Shown here: in pieces, positions 25,190 through 33,984 of the stretch
How positions within the stretch are numbered: the stretch's first letter is position 1
Layout of the letters: each line of letters opens with the position of its first letter
Assembly: GCA_937873135.1 (NCBI GenBank)
Contig: CALMVQ010000269.1
Span: 1 to 34,298 of the forward strand
Length of the DNA stretch: 34,298 bases
Reading direction: 5' to 3'
From: an uncultured Scytonema sp.
GTDB lineage: Bacteria; Cyanobacteriota; Cyanobacteriia; Cyanobacteriales; Nostocaceae
Program-made: the position numbers and the translations under genes
The notes under the pieces: generated by a model
What the model was told of the DNA's origin: nothing
The model's database searches: none
Seen by the model: the letters and a program-made list of their open reading frames with translations, nothing else

Positions 25190-27130
25190 ATGTCAACAAA
25201 TTTCAGTAACTTCACAAATGCTCCTATAGACTTGAATACTACAGCGACCTCAAGAGTATTTACTGACGGACTAAATAGTGGAGATAATAATTACTACAGC
25301 TTTCCCAAACAACAAAGTAGCAGTTTTGACCCTTATTTAGACGAGAACACTTACCCTGACATTGATTCGATTCAGGATACAAATGGGAATAGCATTTTCG
25401 CTCCTGGTGAAGTCACAGCTTATTCTCAGTTTGAAGGTGATCTCAATCAATCAATCAACACGATTTTACCTCCAGTCACGAACAATATTCCGGTTTACCC
25501 TATTAGTAATGGGGAAACAGAAGACAAGTTAACTGGTTGGATAACGCCCTTTGACAACGCTGGGAAAACTTTGGATACTCTCAGCAATACTTCTGTTCTC
25601 AATACGAGCAATTTCAGCAATTGGGTAGATGGATCTGCGAATGTGCAACTGCAATACACTATTTGTGATCGCAACACTACTAATAAATCACCTGGTACCG
25701 ACGACAATCTGAGTTTATCAGGAGAGCTTGCATCTGGTAGCGTAATATCACCAATCCCTACTGATGTCAGCACGCAACCGACGACTAGTATTTCTAATAG
25801 TACATCATCCCCGACGGCCATTACAGTCCAAAGTGCTGGGAATGTACATATTGAAAACGGTACTCTCAGGGCAGATAAATTTACCTACCAATCTGGCTAT
25901 GGCTTGAGCATTTATTCTGGCAACGGTAATGTAGACTTTGGTAGTGGCGCTAGAGATGAACTGGATCTACCCCAAATTTCTTCGACGACAGTTAGTATAA
26001 ATTACGCAAACACCACAACGGGAGGTGTTATTTACAATTCTGGCAATGGGAATCGCGTCTATGATGCCATCACATTTAAAGACGGCAGTCAAATTTTATT
26101 AACGGGCATTGAAACCCTTAAATTTGCAGACACCACAATTAACTTATCAGTGGTACCCAACGATCCGTTGTTTAGTCAGCAATGGAACTTAGGTATAACA
26201 GGTGTGCCAGATGCATGGCGTTTCACCACAGGTTCTAGCAAAGTCCTGATTGGAATTGAAGATACAGGATTAGGAACCGACAGCAGTGGTAAGATTAACC
26301 CCGATCTCCGCTCCAGCATTTTTGCTGGTAATAACTATTTAGATGAGTCGTCAAGTTTCTCACACGGAACTCAAGTTGATGGGGTTATTGCTGCTGCTAG
26401 TAACAATGGAATAGGGATAAGTGGCATCAACTGGAATTCTGATGTTTTCAATATTGATGTTGTCGGTGGTGACGCAGGAGATTACGATTTGGCTGGTGCG
26501 ACACAACTACTGATTAATCAAGCAAATAGTAAAGGTCAGCGTTTGGTTGTTAACCTCAGTTTAGCTGGTGGTGACACTCCTGCATTCGATCAACTCGTGG
26601 CAAATAATCAAGATAAAGCCTTGTTTGTGTTTGCATCCGGTAATGGCGATACTAGTAGTCTTTCGAGTCCCGCAGATCTCGCAAGCAAATACAGCAATGT
26701 TATTGCAGTGGGTGCTGTTTGGGGAACCAAGGATTATTATGGCAATGCAAAAACACCAGGAGATCTTATTTCATACTCTGGTTGGTGGGGTTCCAACACT
26801 GGAAATGGTTTAACTTTAGTCGCACCTTCTGAGTTTGTCACAACTACTGCGACTCACACTGCCGCATCTACTCCATATAATTTTGGGTACGGAGGGAATG
26901 CTGGTAATATTTTTAACGGAACTTCAGCAGCAGTGCCAAATGTCACTGGAATTGCTTCCTTGGTATGGAGTATTGAGCCGAATCTAACTGCAGGGCAGGT
27001 TAAAGCAGTGCTATCTGAAACAGCCTATGATTTGGGTACACCTGGTTATGATACAACTTACGGTTATGGGATTGTGAATGCGGATACTGCTGTACGACGA
27101 GCGATCGCTCTTAATAGAGGAGCTGCCTAA
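25190..27130 (+). CDS. Subtilase (S8) with RTX-like segment, probable type I cargo
   Basis: 646 residues. The peptidase domain (about 320-640) has Asp358 (IGIEDTG), His392 (SHGTQVDG), Asn485 (ASGNGD) and Ser579 (NGTSAAVP), a full catalytic set, and ends with the usual last helix YGYGIVNADTAVRR. Before it, residues 235-320 resemble the end of haemolysin-type calcium-binding regions (GNGNVDFGSGARDELDLP, FKDGSQILLTGIETLKFADT), without perfect nonapeptides. The first 40 residues hold a PPC-like phrase (VFTDGLNSGDNNYYSF). There is no Sec signal peptide. Its closeness to a type I exporter and the RTX-like part suggest export by that route. It is divergent from the VTE6-like gene. Confidence 0.93.
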   Translation: MSTNFSNFTNAPIDLNTTATSRVFTDGLNSGDNNYYSFPKQQSSSFDPYLDENTYPDIDSIQDTNGNSIFAPGEVTAYSQFEGDLNQSINTILPPVTNNIPVYPISNGETEDKLTGWITPFDNAGKTLDTLSNTSVLNTSNFSNWVDGSANVQLQYTICDRNTTNKSPGTDDNLSLSGELASGSVISPIPTDVSTQPTTSISNSTSSPTAITVQSAGNVHIENGTLRADKFTYQSGYGLSIYSGNGNVDFGSGARDELDLPQISSTTVSINYANTTTGGVIYNSGNGNRVYDAITFKDGSQILLTGIETLKFADTTINLSVVPNDPLFSQQWNLGITGVPDAWRFTTGSSKVLIGIEDTGLGTDSSGKINPDLRSSIFAGNNYLDESSSFSHGTQVDGVIAAASNNGIGISGINWNSDVFNIDVVGGDAGDYDLAGATQLLINQANSKGQRLVVNLSLAGGDTPAFDQLVANNQDKALFVFASGNGDTSSLSSPADLASKYSNVIAVGAVWGTKDYYGNAKTPGDLISYSGWWGSNTGNGLTLVAPSEFVTTTATHTAASTPYNFGYGGNAGNIFNGTSAAVPNVTGIASLVWSIEPNLTAGQVKAVLSETAYDLGTPGYDTTYGYGIVNADTAVRRAIALNRGAA

Positions 27131-27486
27131 TTTATTTGTGGCCTATTAGATTCTCACAAAGAACGCGGAGGACTGCTACATATAACCTAATACAGTTCAC
27201 GTAGTGGTGAAGATCCCTCTCCACGCTCCGAAGAGAGGAGAGTTGGGGCTAACACGGCTCCGCTTAAAAAGGCGGCTTGATCAATTAAAAATCTGCTCAT
27301 TATTAATTCCAAATTAATTTTACCTTTAGGGTGTATTACTACAAGCCTCTACACAAAGACGAGTGTTTCAACGCAGGTTTTAATACCTGTTTGGAACTTC
27401 GCGATTAGCGCATCATTCATACTTTAATTCAGCAACGCCCATATTTCTATTATGCAACGCCATAACGGGAGTGCTGAATACATCAA

Positions 27487-27511
27487 TTAGTCATTGCTAA
27501 CAAATGACTAA
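27487..27511 (+). terminator. 9-bp hairpin downstream of the first subtilase
   Basis: TTAGTCATT and AATGACTAA flank a 7-nt loop. It is 356 bp after the stop codon, so it may be a repeat (same core as 10365) more than a dedicated terminator. Confidence 0.4.
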
Positions 27512-27756
27512 GTAAATTGGCGTGAATAAACACAGCTTTACAAAAGAAAGGCAGAAGTACGTTCGCGCAGCGTGTCCGCTACTGACAAGGCAGAGGGCAG
27601 AAGGTAAATTGTCGCGCAAATCATATGCGGGGTGGGAGTAGCGCCCACCAAAATAATAAAAATGTATTCCCTTGTAGAGTGCAATCAAGTTATACGGCGT
27701 CCTTATTTCAATCTCACGTTTTTAAGCGTGGGTTCCCGTGACTCATAGCTGCCCTC

Positions 27757-27852
27757 ATACCGTTTCACTTTAAAGTTGATACATTTAGGCAAGCAGGGGG
27801 AGCAGGGGGAGCAGGGGGAGCGAATTGTATCAAGATTTTCGTGAAATGGTAT
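27757..27852. repeat. MITE-like inverted repeat with a 9-mer array in its loop
   Basis: ATACCGTTTCAC and TTGATACA on the left pair with TGTATCAA and GTGAAATGGTAT on the right, with a mismatched 7-nt middle. Inside, GCAGGGGGA is repeated three times (27793-27819). About 96 bp in total. Confidence 0.75.
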
Positions 27853-27895
27853 CAGCATAGGTGCCTTCTGAACTGACTATGTGGAAGCAGAATAA

Positions 27896-27963
27896 GTGTG
27901 CCCTTGGGTTTAATCTCATCATTTGTCAGCAAAAACGAACAATCTTCTCAAACCCACCCGTAC
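27896..27963. repeat. Palindromic repeat copy 3 (degenerate)
   Basis: The right arm AAACCCACCCGTAC (27950-27963) closely matches that of the copy at 24255; the left side keeps only GGGTTTAAT. It ends 18 bp before the 55-nt block. Confidence 0.6.
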
Positions 27964-27980
27964 AGTTTTTCTTCTGTTTC

Positions 27981-28035
27981 AAGCATCTCAACATTTGTCT
28001 ATATATTTAGGTTCTTTTACTCAAACTTACTTAAT
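27981..28035 (+). promoter_or_regulatory. 55-nt conserved upstream block, copy B
   Basis: Second copy of the block at 9433-9487 (46 of 55 identical, no gaps). It lies 245 bp before the second subtilase start, close to the 268 bp seen for copy A. Confidence 0.6.
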
Positions 28036-28280
28036 TACCGAGGTCCTCTTCAATAGACTCTTAATAGTTAAGGAAGATACAAATTAATTGAACGATAATT
28101 ACAAATATTGTCATGATTTCCTATATAAATAATCACATCTGTAAATTAATTATCATTTTAATTTTGTCGTAGATAGTAATTATTTACTAAGGCAAATTAT
28201 TAATAGGTTAAAACCTTAATTGGCACAAGGTTTTAACAGTTAATGCTGCACAAAAATGACGATCTCAGGAGAAAAGACTG

Positions 28281-29720
28281 ATGCTCATGAATTACAATAG
28301 TAACAATTTTTTATTAAATAATGGGCTAAATATCACTCCTGTCTCCTTACCAAATTGGTATAATAATTATGCTAACGACAGCTTGGGTAGTAGTTATAGC
28401 AGCTTTAACTCAGCCACAAAGAGCAGTGCCTCAATCGCAGACAGTTACACAACTGCTAGCGGGTATAACTCTACTTCTGGTTATGGTTTGGTCAATGCAG
28501 CAGCAGCAGTTGCTGAAGCAAGTGGTCAGAATACCTTTGCTGATGTTCCCGATCTCGGAGGCAATAATTGGGGAGCCGATCTGATCAAAGCCCCAGAAGC
28601 TTGGGCGAAGGGATATACAGGTAAGGGAGTCGTTGTTGCTGTTTTGGATACTGGAGTAGACTACAACCATCCAGACTTAAAAGATAATATCTGGACAAAC
28701 CCCAATCCGGGTACCGGTAAGGATAATAATGGCAAAGCCTATGTGAATGATATCCACGGTTGGAACTTTGTGGACAACAACAATGATGTCATGGACAACT
28801 CCAGCTACGGTCATGGAACTCATGTTTCCGGCACTATTGCAGGAGAAAACAACAACTTTGGTGTCACTGGGATTGCTTATGATGCTAAGATCATGCCTGT
28901 CAAAGTTCTAGATGACTCTGGTGCAGGCTCCTATAGTTCCATCACTAATGGCATTTACTATGCAGTCAATCATGGAGCGAATGTCATTAACCTCAGTCTG
29001 GGTAGTACTTCTCCCAACAGTTCTGTAGAGTCGGCTCTCAAATACGCTAGTAGCAAAAATGTGATTGTCGCTATGGCAGCTGGCAACGATGGTGGTACAA
29101 CACCAGAGTATCCAGCACATTATGCCCAGAACTGGGGACTTGCTGTTGGAGCCGTCGATAAAAGTAAGAATATAGCCGACTTTTCTAACCGCTCTGGATC
29201 TCAGCCTTTCCCCTACGTGACGGCTCCTGGAGTCAACATATATTCCACAATTCCAGGTGATAAGTATGGTTTTCTTAGCGGCACATCGATGGCGACTCCT
29301 CACGTTGCCGGCGTAGTTGCCCTCATGCTTAGTGCCAACCACAACCTAACTGATTCTCAAGTGCGTCAGATCATCACAGACACGGCAGGAAATAGTACGC
29401 AAGGAACAAAATCTAGCTTGAGTTCCAACTACATAACAAAGAGTATCGCGACAACTCGCGACAACATTGCAAGCTATCAAAATAACTCTTTTGCTGTCTC
29501 ACCAACTCAACCTACCTCAGAATTATGGGCAGATCTTGCAAAAAATCTGTTGGCTTCTACTAATAATACACAGTACCCTAGCCTCAGCACTAATTCTTCA
29601 ATTAACAATGATACGTTTGTCAACTCAGATGTTTGGTCGCAATACTTGAGCTACGTCACAACAACTTTAAACGCCAACACAAGTGCAAACGATGATACTG
29701 ATGCTGATAACATATTTTAA
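28281..29720 (+). CDS. Subtilase (S8) with unusual N-terminal motif, probable type I cargo
   Basis: 479 residues. The peptidase domain (about 95-370) has Asp123 (AVLDTGVDYNHPDL), His178 (YGHGTHVSG), Asn269 (AAGND) and Ser336 (GTSMATPHVAG), so it should be active. An AGGAGA lies 8 bp before the ATG. There is no signal peptide; the first 80 residues are Asn/Ser/Tyr-rich and contain SGYGLVNAAAAVAEASGQ at 66-83, a motif that usually forms the last helix of a subtilase domain. The expected C-terminal copy is absent: after Asp367-Thr-Ala the chain is Ser/Thr/Asn-rich and disordered, ending in an acidic tip. It is convergent with the HlyD gene across a strong hairpin. Export by the nearby type I system is inferred. 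Confidence 0.94.
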   Translation: MLMNYNSNNFLLNNGLNITPVSLPNWYNNYANDSLGSSYSSFNSATKSSASIADSYTTASGYNSTSGYGLVNAAAAVAEASGQNTFADVPDLGGNNWGADLIKAPEAWAKGYTGKGVVVAVLDTGVDYNHPDLKDNIWTNPNPGTGKDNNGKAYVNDIHGWNFVDNNNDVMDNSSYGHGTHVSGTIAGENNNFGVTGIAYDAKIMPVKVLDDSGAGSYSSITNGIYYAVNHGANVINLSLGSTSPNSSVESALKYASSKNVIVAMAAGNDGGTTPEYPAHYAQNWGLAVGAVDKSKNIADFSNRSGSQPFPYVTAPGVNIYSTIPGDKYGFLSGTSMATPHVAGVVALMLSANHNLTDSQVRQIITDTAGNSTQGTKSSLSSNYITKSIATTRDNIASYQNNSFAVSPTQPTSELWADLAKNLLASTNNTQYPSLSTNSSINNDTFVNSDVWSQYLSYVTTTLNANTSANDDTDADNIF

Positions 29721-29868
29721 GGATGGGAAAACATTTCTATAAGAGGAGCAGGAATGGTTGGTGGGCAAGACCTCGTAAATATTCTCAATAATACTAGCAC
29801 CTTGTGACGGCAGCCTTCGCCCCAGAAGAGCGGAGTGGTTTCCAGCTGCGCCCTGGACGATAATAATA

Positions 29869-29911
29869 CCGAATGAGGCTCAAGAAATTGAATGAATTGA
29901 GCCTCATTCGG
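29869..29911. terminator. 15-bp perfect hairpin, two-way terminator
   Basis: CCGAATGAGGCTCAA (29869-29883) pairs perfectly with 29897-29911 around a 13-nt loop. Sitting between convergent genes, it can stop both transcripts. Confidence 0.75.
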
Positions 29912-29951
29912 ATCTACCAAACTTACCATATGGTTTAGGTGTATGGCTTTT

Positions 29952-29977
29952 AGCAATTAGCTTGAATGCTAATTGCT
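29952..29977 (-). terminator. 10-bp hairpin directly after hlyD
   Basis: AGCAATTAGC and GCTAATTGCT flank a 6-nt loop, 6 bp after the hlyD stop codon. Likely the proximal hlyD terminator. Confidence 0.6.
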
Positions 29978-29983
29978 ACTCAC

Positions 29984-31480
29984 TTATCTCACAGAAAATG
30001 CCTCACTAAACCTACGAGTTACAGGCTCAATGATGAGAGTTAAAATTGATTTCTTCCGAGTTACAATTTCCCCACTAGCGGACATGCCGGGAGTAAATGC
30101 AACTTCAACTCCCCGCACTTGAATAGAGTGTTGATTTAGCCTAACTCTGGTAGGAAAGACTAAGCCTAAGTCCTTATCAACTACTGCATTTGGACTGACT
30201 TCCACAACTTCACCATCAACGACACCAAATTCCTGGAAAGGGAAGGTTGCCATCTTCACTTTCGTCTTCATTCCCCGACGAATAAATCCTATATCACGGT
30301 TCAGAACTTTCACCTCTAACATGAGTTCTTCCCCTCTGGGCAAAATAGACAGTAACTCTTCACCAGATTGTACTGGTCCTTTCGTCGCTTTGACTTTATA
30401 AATGGTTCCGGCAACTGGAGCCTTAATTGTTTCCTGTTCTTGATGTTTTTTCGCTTGATCGAGCTGACCTTGAACGTTCGTCAGTTCTTCTTTACGCTTG
30501 TTACTCTGAGTCAAAATTTCACTTTGGCGCTGCGATTCTATACGCTGTGCCTGCTCGCTAGCTCCTTGATACGCTTGTTCGCCTTGGTGAATTTCTTGGA
30601 CTTGTGCGGCAATATCTTTTCCTAGAGATGTGACTTTATCCTCAGCCTCTGTAACTTTATTTCGGGCATTTGTCACATCATCTTTTGCCTTAGTAATTTC
30701 CGTATTTGCCCGAGTCAATCTTTCTTGCGCGTCTAGGTAATCAAGTCGAGGTTGTGCACCTGCAGTAACGAGCATATGCATACTTTTTTCTCTTTTTTGG
30801 GCGAGCGCCAAGTTGGATTCAACTTTAACGCTGATGTTTTCAGCGTTCACAAGGTTAGTTTTGGCGTTCACAAGGTTAGTTTTGGCGTTGACCAAGTTTT
30901 CTTGCATCTTGGTAAAGCGTACTTTCGCCTGCTGAACAACCGCTTTCTGGCGATTTGCTTCTGCCTCAGCAGCAGCTTGATGAGCTTTGTAGTCAGCCAG
31001 ACGAGAGTTTAATAGTTCATCTTGCCGTTGGGTACCGGTTGTTGTATTTCCCATGCGTTCTGCATTTAAACGCCCCAAATCTTCCCGAATCAACTCAGCT
31101 GATTTACTAAGGCGGGAAACATCGACTTTTTGCAATTCAGGATCGCGTTGAATCAGGACTTGATCTTTGGCAACGTGATCGCCTTCTTTAACATTGATAG
31201 CAACAATTGTTCCGCCACCTAATGATGTCACCGGTCGCACCTGTCTGGAGGCAACTAACTCCCCTTGTGCTGTTGCCACTTCATCAATAAGTGAAAAGTT
31301 TGCCCAGGCGATCGTCCCAAACACCACTGCACTTATAGTCCCCGCTAACATTCTGGTATAGAGTGGGGGTAACTCCTGTACTGCCTTACCCAATTCATAC
31401 GAAAGTTTTTCGTCTGGTTTGGCGAATCGCTGTTTTGTCTGACGTGCTTGAGTAGGATTTGCAGTTAGATAAGATTTCAT
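29984..31480 (-). CDS. HlyD-family membrane-fusion (adaptor) protein
   Basis: 498 residues. A basic cytoplasmic N-terminus is followed by one membrane helix (about 43-62, MLAGTISAVVFGTIAWANF). The two halves of the barrel-sandwich domain are GGGTIVAINVKEGDHVAKDQ (from 88) and IKAPVAGTIYKVKATKGPV (from 352), separated by a very long coiled-coil hairpin (about 125-345). Within it NLVNAKT is repeated from 195. A beta-barrel domain closes the chain (VLNRDIGFIRRGMKTKVKM). It should link the inner-membrane ABC exporter to an outer-membrane channel. It lies 6.5 kb from the PpiC-exporter pair on the same strand, an unusual separation; both subtilases sit between. No TolC gene is present. Confidence 0.94.
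   Translation of the reverse strand: MKSYLTANPTQARQTKQRFAKPDEKLSYELGKAVQELPPLYTRMLAGTISAVVFGTIAWANFSLIDEVATAQGELVASRQVRPVTSLGGGTIVAINVKEGDHVAKDQVLIQRDPELQKVDVSRLSKSAELIREDLGRLNAERMGNTTTGTQRQDELLNSRLADYKAHQAAAEAEANRQKAVVQQAKVRFTKMQENLVNAKTNLVNAKTNLVNAENISVKVESNLALAQKREKSMHMLVTAGAQPRLDYLDAQERLTRANTEITKAKDDVTNARNKVTEAEDKVTSLGKDIAAQVQEIHQGEQAYQGASEQAQRIESQRQSEILTQSNKRKEELTNVQGQLDQAKKHQEQETIKAPVAGTIYKVKATKGPVQSGEELLSILPRGEELMLEVKVLNRDIGFIRRGMKTKVKMATFPFQEFGVVDGEVVEVSPNAVVDKDLGLVFPTRVRLNQHSIQVRGVEVAFTPGMSASGEIVTRKKSILTLIIEPVTRRFSEAFSVR
30843..30890 (-). repeat. 21-nt tandem repeat inside hlyD
   Basis: Two exact 21-nt copies and a partial third encode the NLVNAKT heptads of the coiled coil. Gain or loss of a unit would keep the frame and add two helical turns. 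Confidence 0.85.
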
Positions 31481-31540
31481 ATATTTTTGGTTGGTGGTTA
31501 ATTGTCAAAGTAGGACTCCTAACTTCTGACTCTTCAGTCT

Positions 31541-32416
31541 TTAAACCGCTAGATAACGGCGTAAAAAATTTTCCAGCTTCTCCAACTTGAGATGGAAAAT
31601 TCCTTCTAAGTTAGCAATCTCTTCTTTTGTACAGAAAAATTCATTTGCCAGTAATGTACGGAAGGTTCCCAAAGCTTTTTGCCCTTGTGGATTAAACAAA
31701 CTTAATACACCCCGCAAACCGTCTACTGCAAGTAGTGGTGGATTCATCACTACTAGTTCTTTGTTAAAGATGCCACTAAAAATTTTGGGAATATCCTCTC
31801 GCAATAAAATTTCCGGTCCACCGACTGATAAAATCTGATTGCGAGCAGCTTCAACTGTTACAGAATCCACGACTATTCTTGCTAAATCATCTGTACTTAC
31901 AATAGAGGTACGATTTTTGGGATCACCGATAAGTAAATAAAACCCTGTTTCCCGAGACTGTTCTGCTAACGGCACTAAGTTCGATGCTAATCCAGCTGGG
32001 CGTAAAATAGTGTAGTTTAAACCACTAGCTTCCAGGTACCGCTCTACCGCTCGTTTGGCTTTGAAGACGGGAGCATCTTCATAACCCCGATCTGCTCCCA
32101 ACACAGAAATAAACACGAAGTACTTTACTCCCTCCGCAATTGCCGAGTCAATGAGTTCTATATTAGCTCGGTAGTCCAGAGACAAGGCATCGCCATCAGA
32201 ACCATGAGTGCTAATAATATACTGAACACCCTGACAAGCTTTCTGGATATCTTTTTCTTGACGCAAATCACCGATGAAGATGTCACATCCTCGGTGTTCT
32301 AACTCGCTGTATCGCGAAGTCAGACGGACAAATGCTCGCACCTGCAACTCCCTTTCACGCATGAGTCGCACGACTCTACGGCCGATTCCTCCAGTTGCTC
32401 CTGTCACTAAAAACAT
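31541..32416 (-). CDS. NmrA-like atypical SDR, NAD(P)-binding
   Basis: 291 residues. The nucleotide-binding motif TGATGGIGRRVV is at the start, followed by VRAFVR and GDLRQEKDIQKAC, and the family phrase FVFISVLGAD and YTILRPAGLASN. This is the atypical short-chain dehydrogenase group with NmrA-like and Ycf39-like members; several lack the active Tyr-Lys pair and act as regulators or assembly factors. Here no clear YxxxK is seen at the usual place, so enzymatic activity is uncertain. It precedes hlyD on the same strand with a 60-bp gap, but a functional link to secretion is not indicated. Confidence 0.88.
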   Translation of the reverse strand: MFLVTGATGGIGRRVVRLMRERELQVRAFVRLTSRYSELEHRGCDIFIGDLRQEKDIQKACQGVQYIISTHGSDGDALSLDYRANIELIDSAIAEGVKYFVFISVLGADRGYEDAPVFKAKRAVERYLEASGLNYTILRPAGLASNLVPLAEQSRETGFYLLIGDPKNRTSIVSTDDLARIVVDSVTVEAARNQILSVGGPEILLREDIPKIFSGIFNKELVVMNPPLLAVDGLRGVLSLFNPQGQKALGTFRTLLANEFFCTKEEIANLEGIFHLKLEKLENFLRRYLAV

Positions 32417-32554
32417 AAGGATTTTGGATTAATGCTAACTGCTAATTGTTAATTGGGAAAGGGGAATGGTATTACAACTCATAACCTAGTACAGATCGGC
32501 GGAAATAAACCACCCATCTGAAATAGTTAAAACCCTTACAAAATAAGGTTCTTT

Positions 32555-32580
32555 CTTTTTACTTTTTACTTTTTACTTTT
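32555..32580. repeat. CTTTTTA heptamer repeat
   Basis: Three copies of CTTTTTA and a partial fourth between the SDR and xthA genes. It is the reverse complement of the TAAAAAG array at 34237. Confidence 0.85.
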
Positions 32581-32633
32581 GCCTTGTTGTACTAGTTCCC
32601 CATGCCCCATTACCCCATTCCTCAATATAAAAT

Positions 32634-33419
32634 TTAAAATTCGACAATAACTGGTGTATGGTCGCTGGGTTGAGGTAATTTTCTAGGAGCTACATCAATG
32701 ATGCAGCTTTTAGTACGCTCATACAAGTTGCCGGTGAGATAATGATGGTCAATCCGCCAACCCAAATTGCGCTGAAATGATGCAGCGCGATAGTCCCACC
32801 AGCTGTAGTGTCCGCCTTCATTCGTGAATTTGCGAAAGGCATCACTAAATCCTAGTGCCAGAATGTTCCGTAGAGCTTGTCGCTCTGGCTCAGATGCCAT
32901 AATGTGATTGTTAGTAATAACGCTATCATGAATATCCGTATTCTCCAAAGCGATATTGAAATCACCACACATACAAATAGCTGACGACGACAAAAGATGC
33001 GATCGCAAATACTCCTGTAATACTGTTAACCAACGCAGCTTGTATTCGTATTTATCGCCCCCGACTGCTGCACCATTAGGCACATAAAGATTTACAATCC
33101 TAATCCCATTAATCACTCCTGTAATCACCCGCTTTTGGTCATCCCAATCGGACTCTAAGTTTACCAAAACTGTCGTGAAACCAGTACTTACATCCTCCAA
33201 AGGTTGACGGCTGAGAAGGGCAACCCCATTGTAAGCTTTTTGTCCCGACAAATACAGTTGATAGCCCAATTGTTCAAAAGGCGATCGCGGAAAGAGAGCG
33301 TCTATAACTTTGGTTTCTTGCAAACATAGGACATCCACGGGTTTTTGTGTCAACCAATCGACAACGTGATGAAGCCGAGTCCGAATCGAGTTGACATTCC
33401 AAGTAGCAATTTTCATCAA
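32634..33419 (-). CDS. xthA: Exodeoxyribonuclease III
   Basis: 261 residues, normal for the family, which cleaves at abasic sites and degrades 3' ends in base-excision repair. The catalytic set is visible: Asn8 and Asn10 in ATWNVNSIRTR, Glu35 in CLQETKV, Tyr112 in VNLYVPNGA, Asp153 and Asn155 in GDFNIA, Asp224 in WRIDHHYL, and Asp253-His254 in PSDHTPVIVEF. The start MMKIATWN leaves a choice of two Met codons. It stands alone, with repeat-rich intergenic DNA on both sides. Confidence 0.96.
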   Translation of the reverse strand: MMKIATWNVNSIRTRLHHVVDWLTQKPVDVLCLQETKVIDALFPRSPFEQLGYQLYLSGQKAYNGVALLSRQPLEDVSTGFTTVLVNLESDWDDQKRVITGVINGIRIVNLYVPNGAAVGGDKYEYKLRWLTVLQEYLRSHLLSSSAICMCGDFNIALENTDIHDSVITNNHIMASEPERQALRNILALGFSDAFRKFTNEGGHYSWWDYRAASFQRNLGWRIDHHYLTGNLYERTKSCIIDVAPRKLPQPSDHTPVIVEF

Positions 33420-33984
33420 TAAATTATCAGTAGTTCATATAGCAATCCTATTTGATTTGTGAGAATCAAGCATCCTAAGAAGCCCGATTTCTTAAGAAAC
33501 TGGGCTTTTGATTTAGGATTAGTCGATTGGTAAAATGAGCGCTTCATGTGTCCTTATTTGCAAAGAGCAAATGCCCTGTTTGAGTGTTTTTTAATTTTTT
33601 ATTTTAAAAAAGTTGCTCTATGTCTATTTTGTACTCTTCCAGACCCGAACTACCACATTCTTTTCACTACCTACTTTTGGTCTTTTCTATGATCCCCAAG
33701 GTAGATGAAACGAGATCGCAACCAACTATAAGTTAGAGATGTAGTTTCTATATTGCTATTGCTACTGCTTCCGGCTATGTAGGCTATGTACGCTTCTTCT
33801 GTTCTGACCTGGATTAGAGGCCCAATGCAAGACCAAGACATGGTGAGCCTAACCGACAGTTGGACTTTTATAAGTCAGTTGAGTTAAAGTAAACAATAAG
33901 TGAGTAAGTACAAATGCTTTACCTTACTTAAAGATGTAAGTCCGGTCTTTCGGACTGTATCAATTGTTGAACCAAAACAAAAAA
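33420..33984. other. Intergenic, 565 bp
   Basis: Contains a hairpin at 33480-33509 and a small one with arms AGTCCG/CGGACT at 33939-33956, in the leader of the glycosyltransferase relic. The rest is AT-rich with no coding frame that I trust. The frame at 33900-34088 is an off-frame shadow of the relic. Confidence 0.45.
33480..33509 (+). terminator. Hairpin with T-run, orphan
   Basis: AGCCCGATTTCTT and AAGAAACTGGGCT face each other with almost no loop and are followed by TTTT. It reads as a plus-strand terminator, but no plus-strand gene lies upstream; it resembles the dispersed AAGAAACCGGGTTTCTT palindrome of cyanobacteria. Confidence 0.5.

Larger units (their letters stand above)
27131..28280. 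other. 1150-bp gap full of repeats between the subtilases
   Basis: It contains in order a degenerate CCCTCTCC-type repeat (27209-27248), a TTAGTCATT hairpin (27487-27511), a GC-rich repeat piece (27560-27600), a long inverted repeat with a 9-mer array in its loop (27757-27852), a degenerate copy of the GGGTTTAAT palindromic repeat (27896-27963) and the 55-nt block (27981-28035). No gene is seen on either strand; the 63-codon minus frame at 27497-27688 runs through repeats. The last 250 bp is AT-rich promoter or leader sequence. Confidence 0.6.
29721..29983. other. Convergent intergenic region with two hairpins
   Basis: Between the second subtilase and hlyD. It holds the 15-bp perfect hairpin at 29869-29911 and the 10-bp one at 29952-29977. 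The short minus frame at 29717-29956 runs through both and is not a gene. Confidence 0.6.

Noticed and set aside
28908-29342. Minus-strand 144-codon frame inside the second subtilase
   Set aside because: Lies wholly under the catalytic domain; no motif or start signal.
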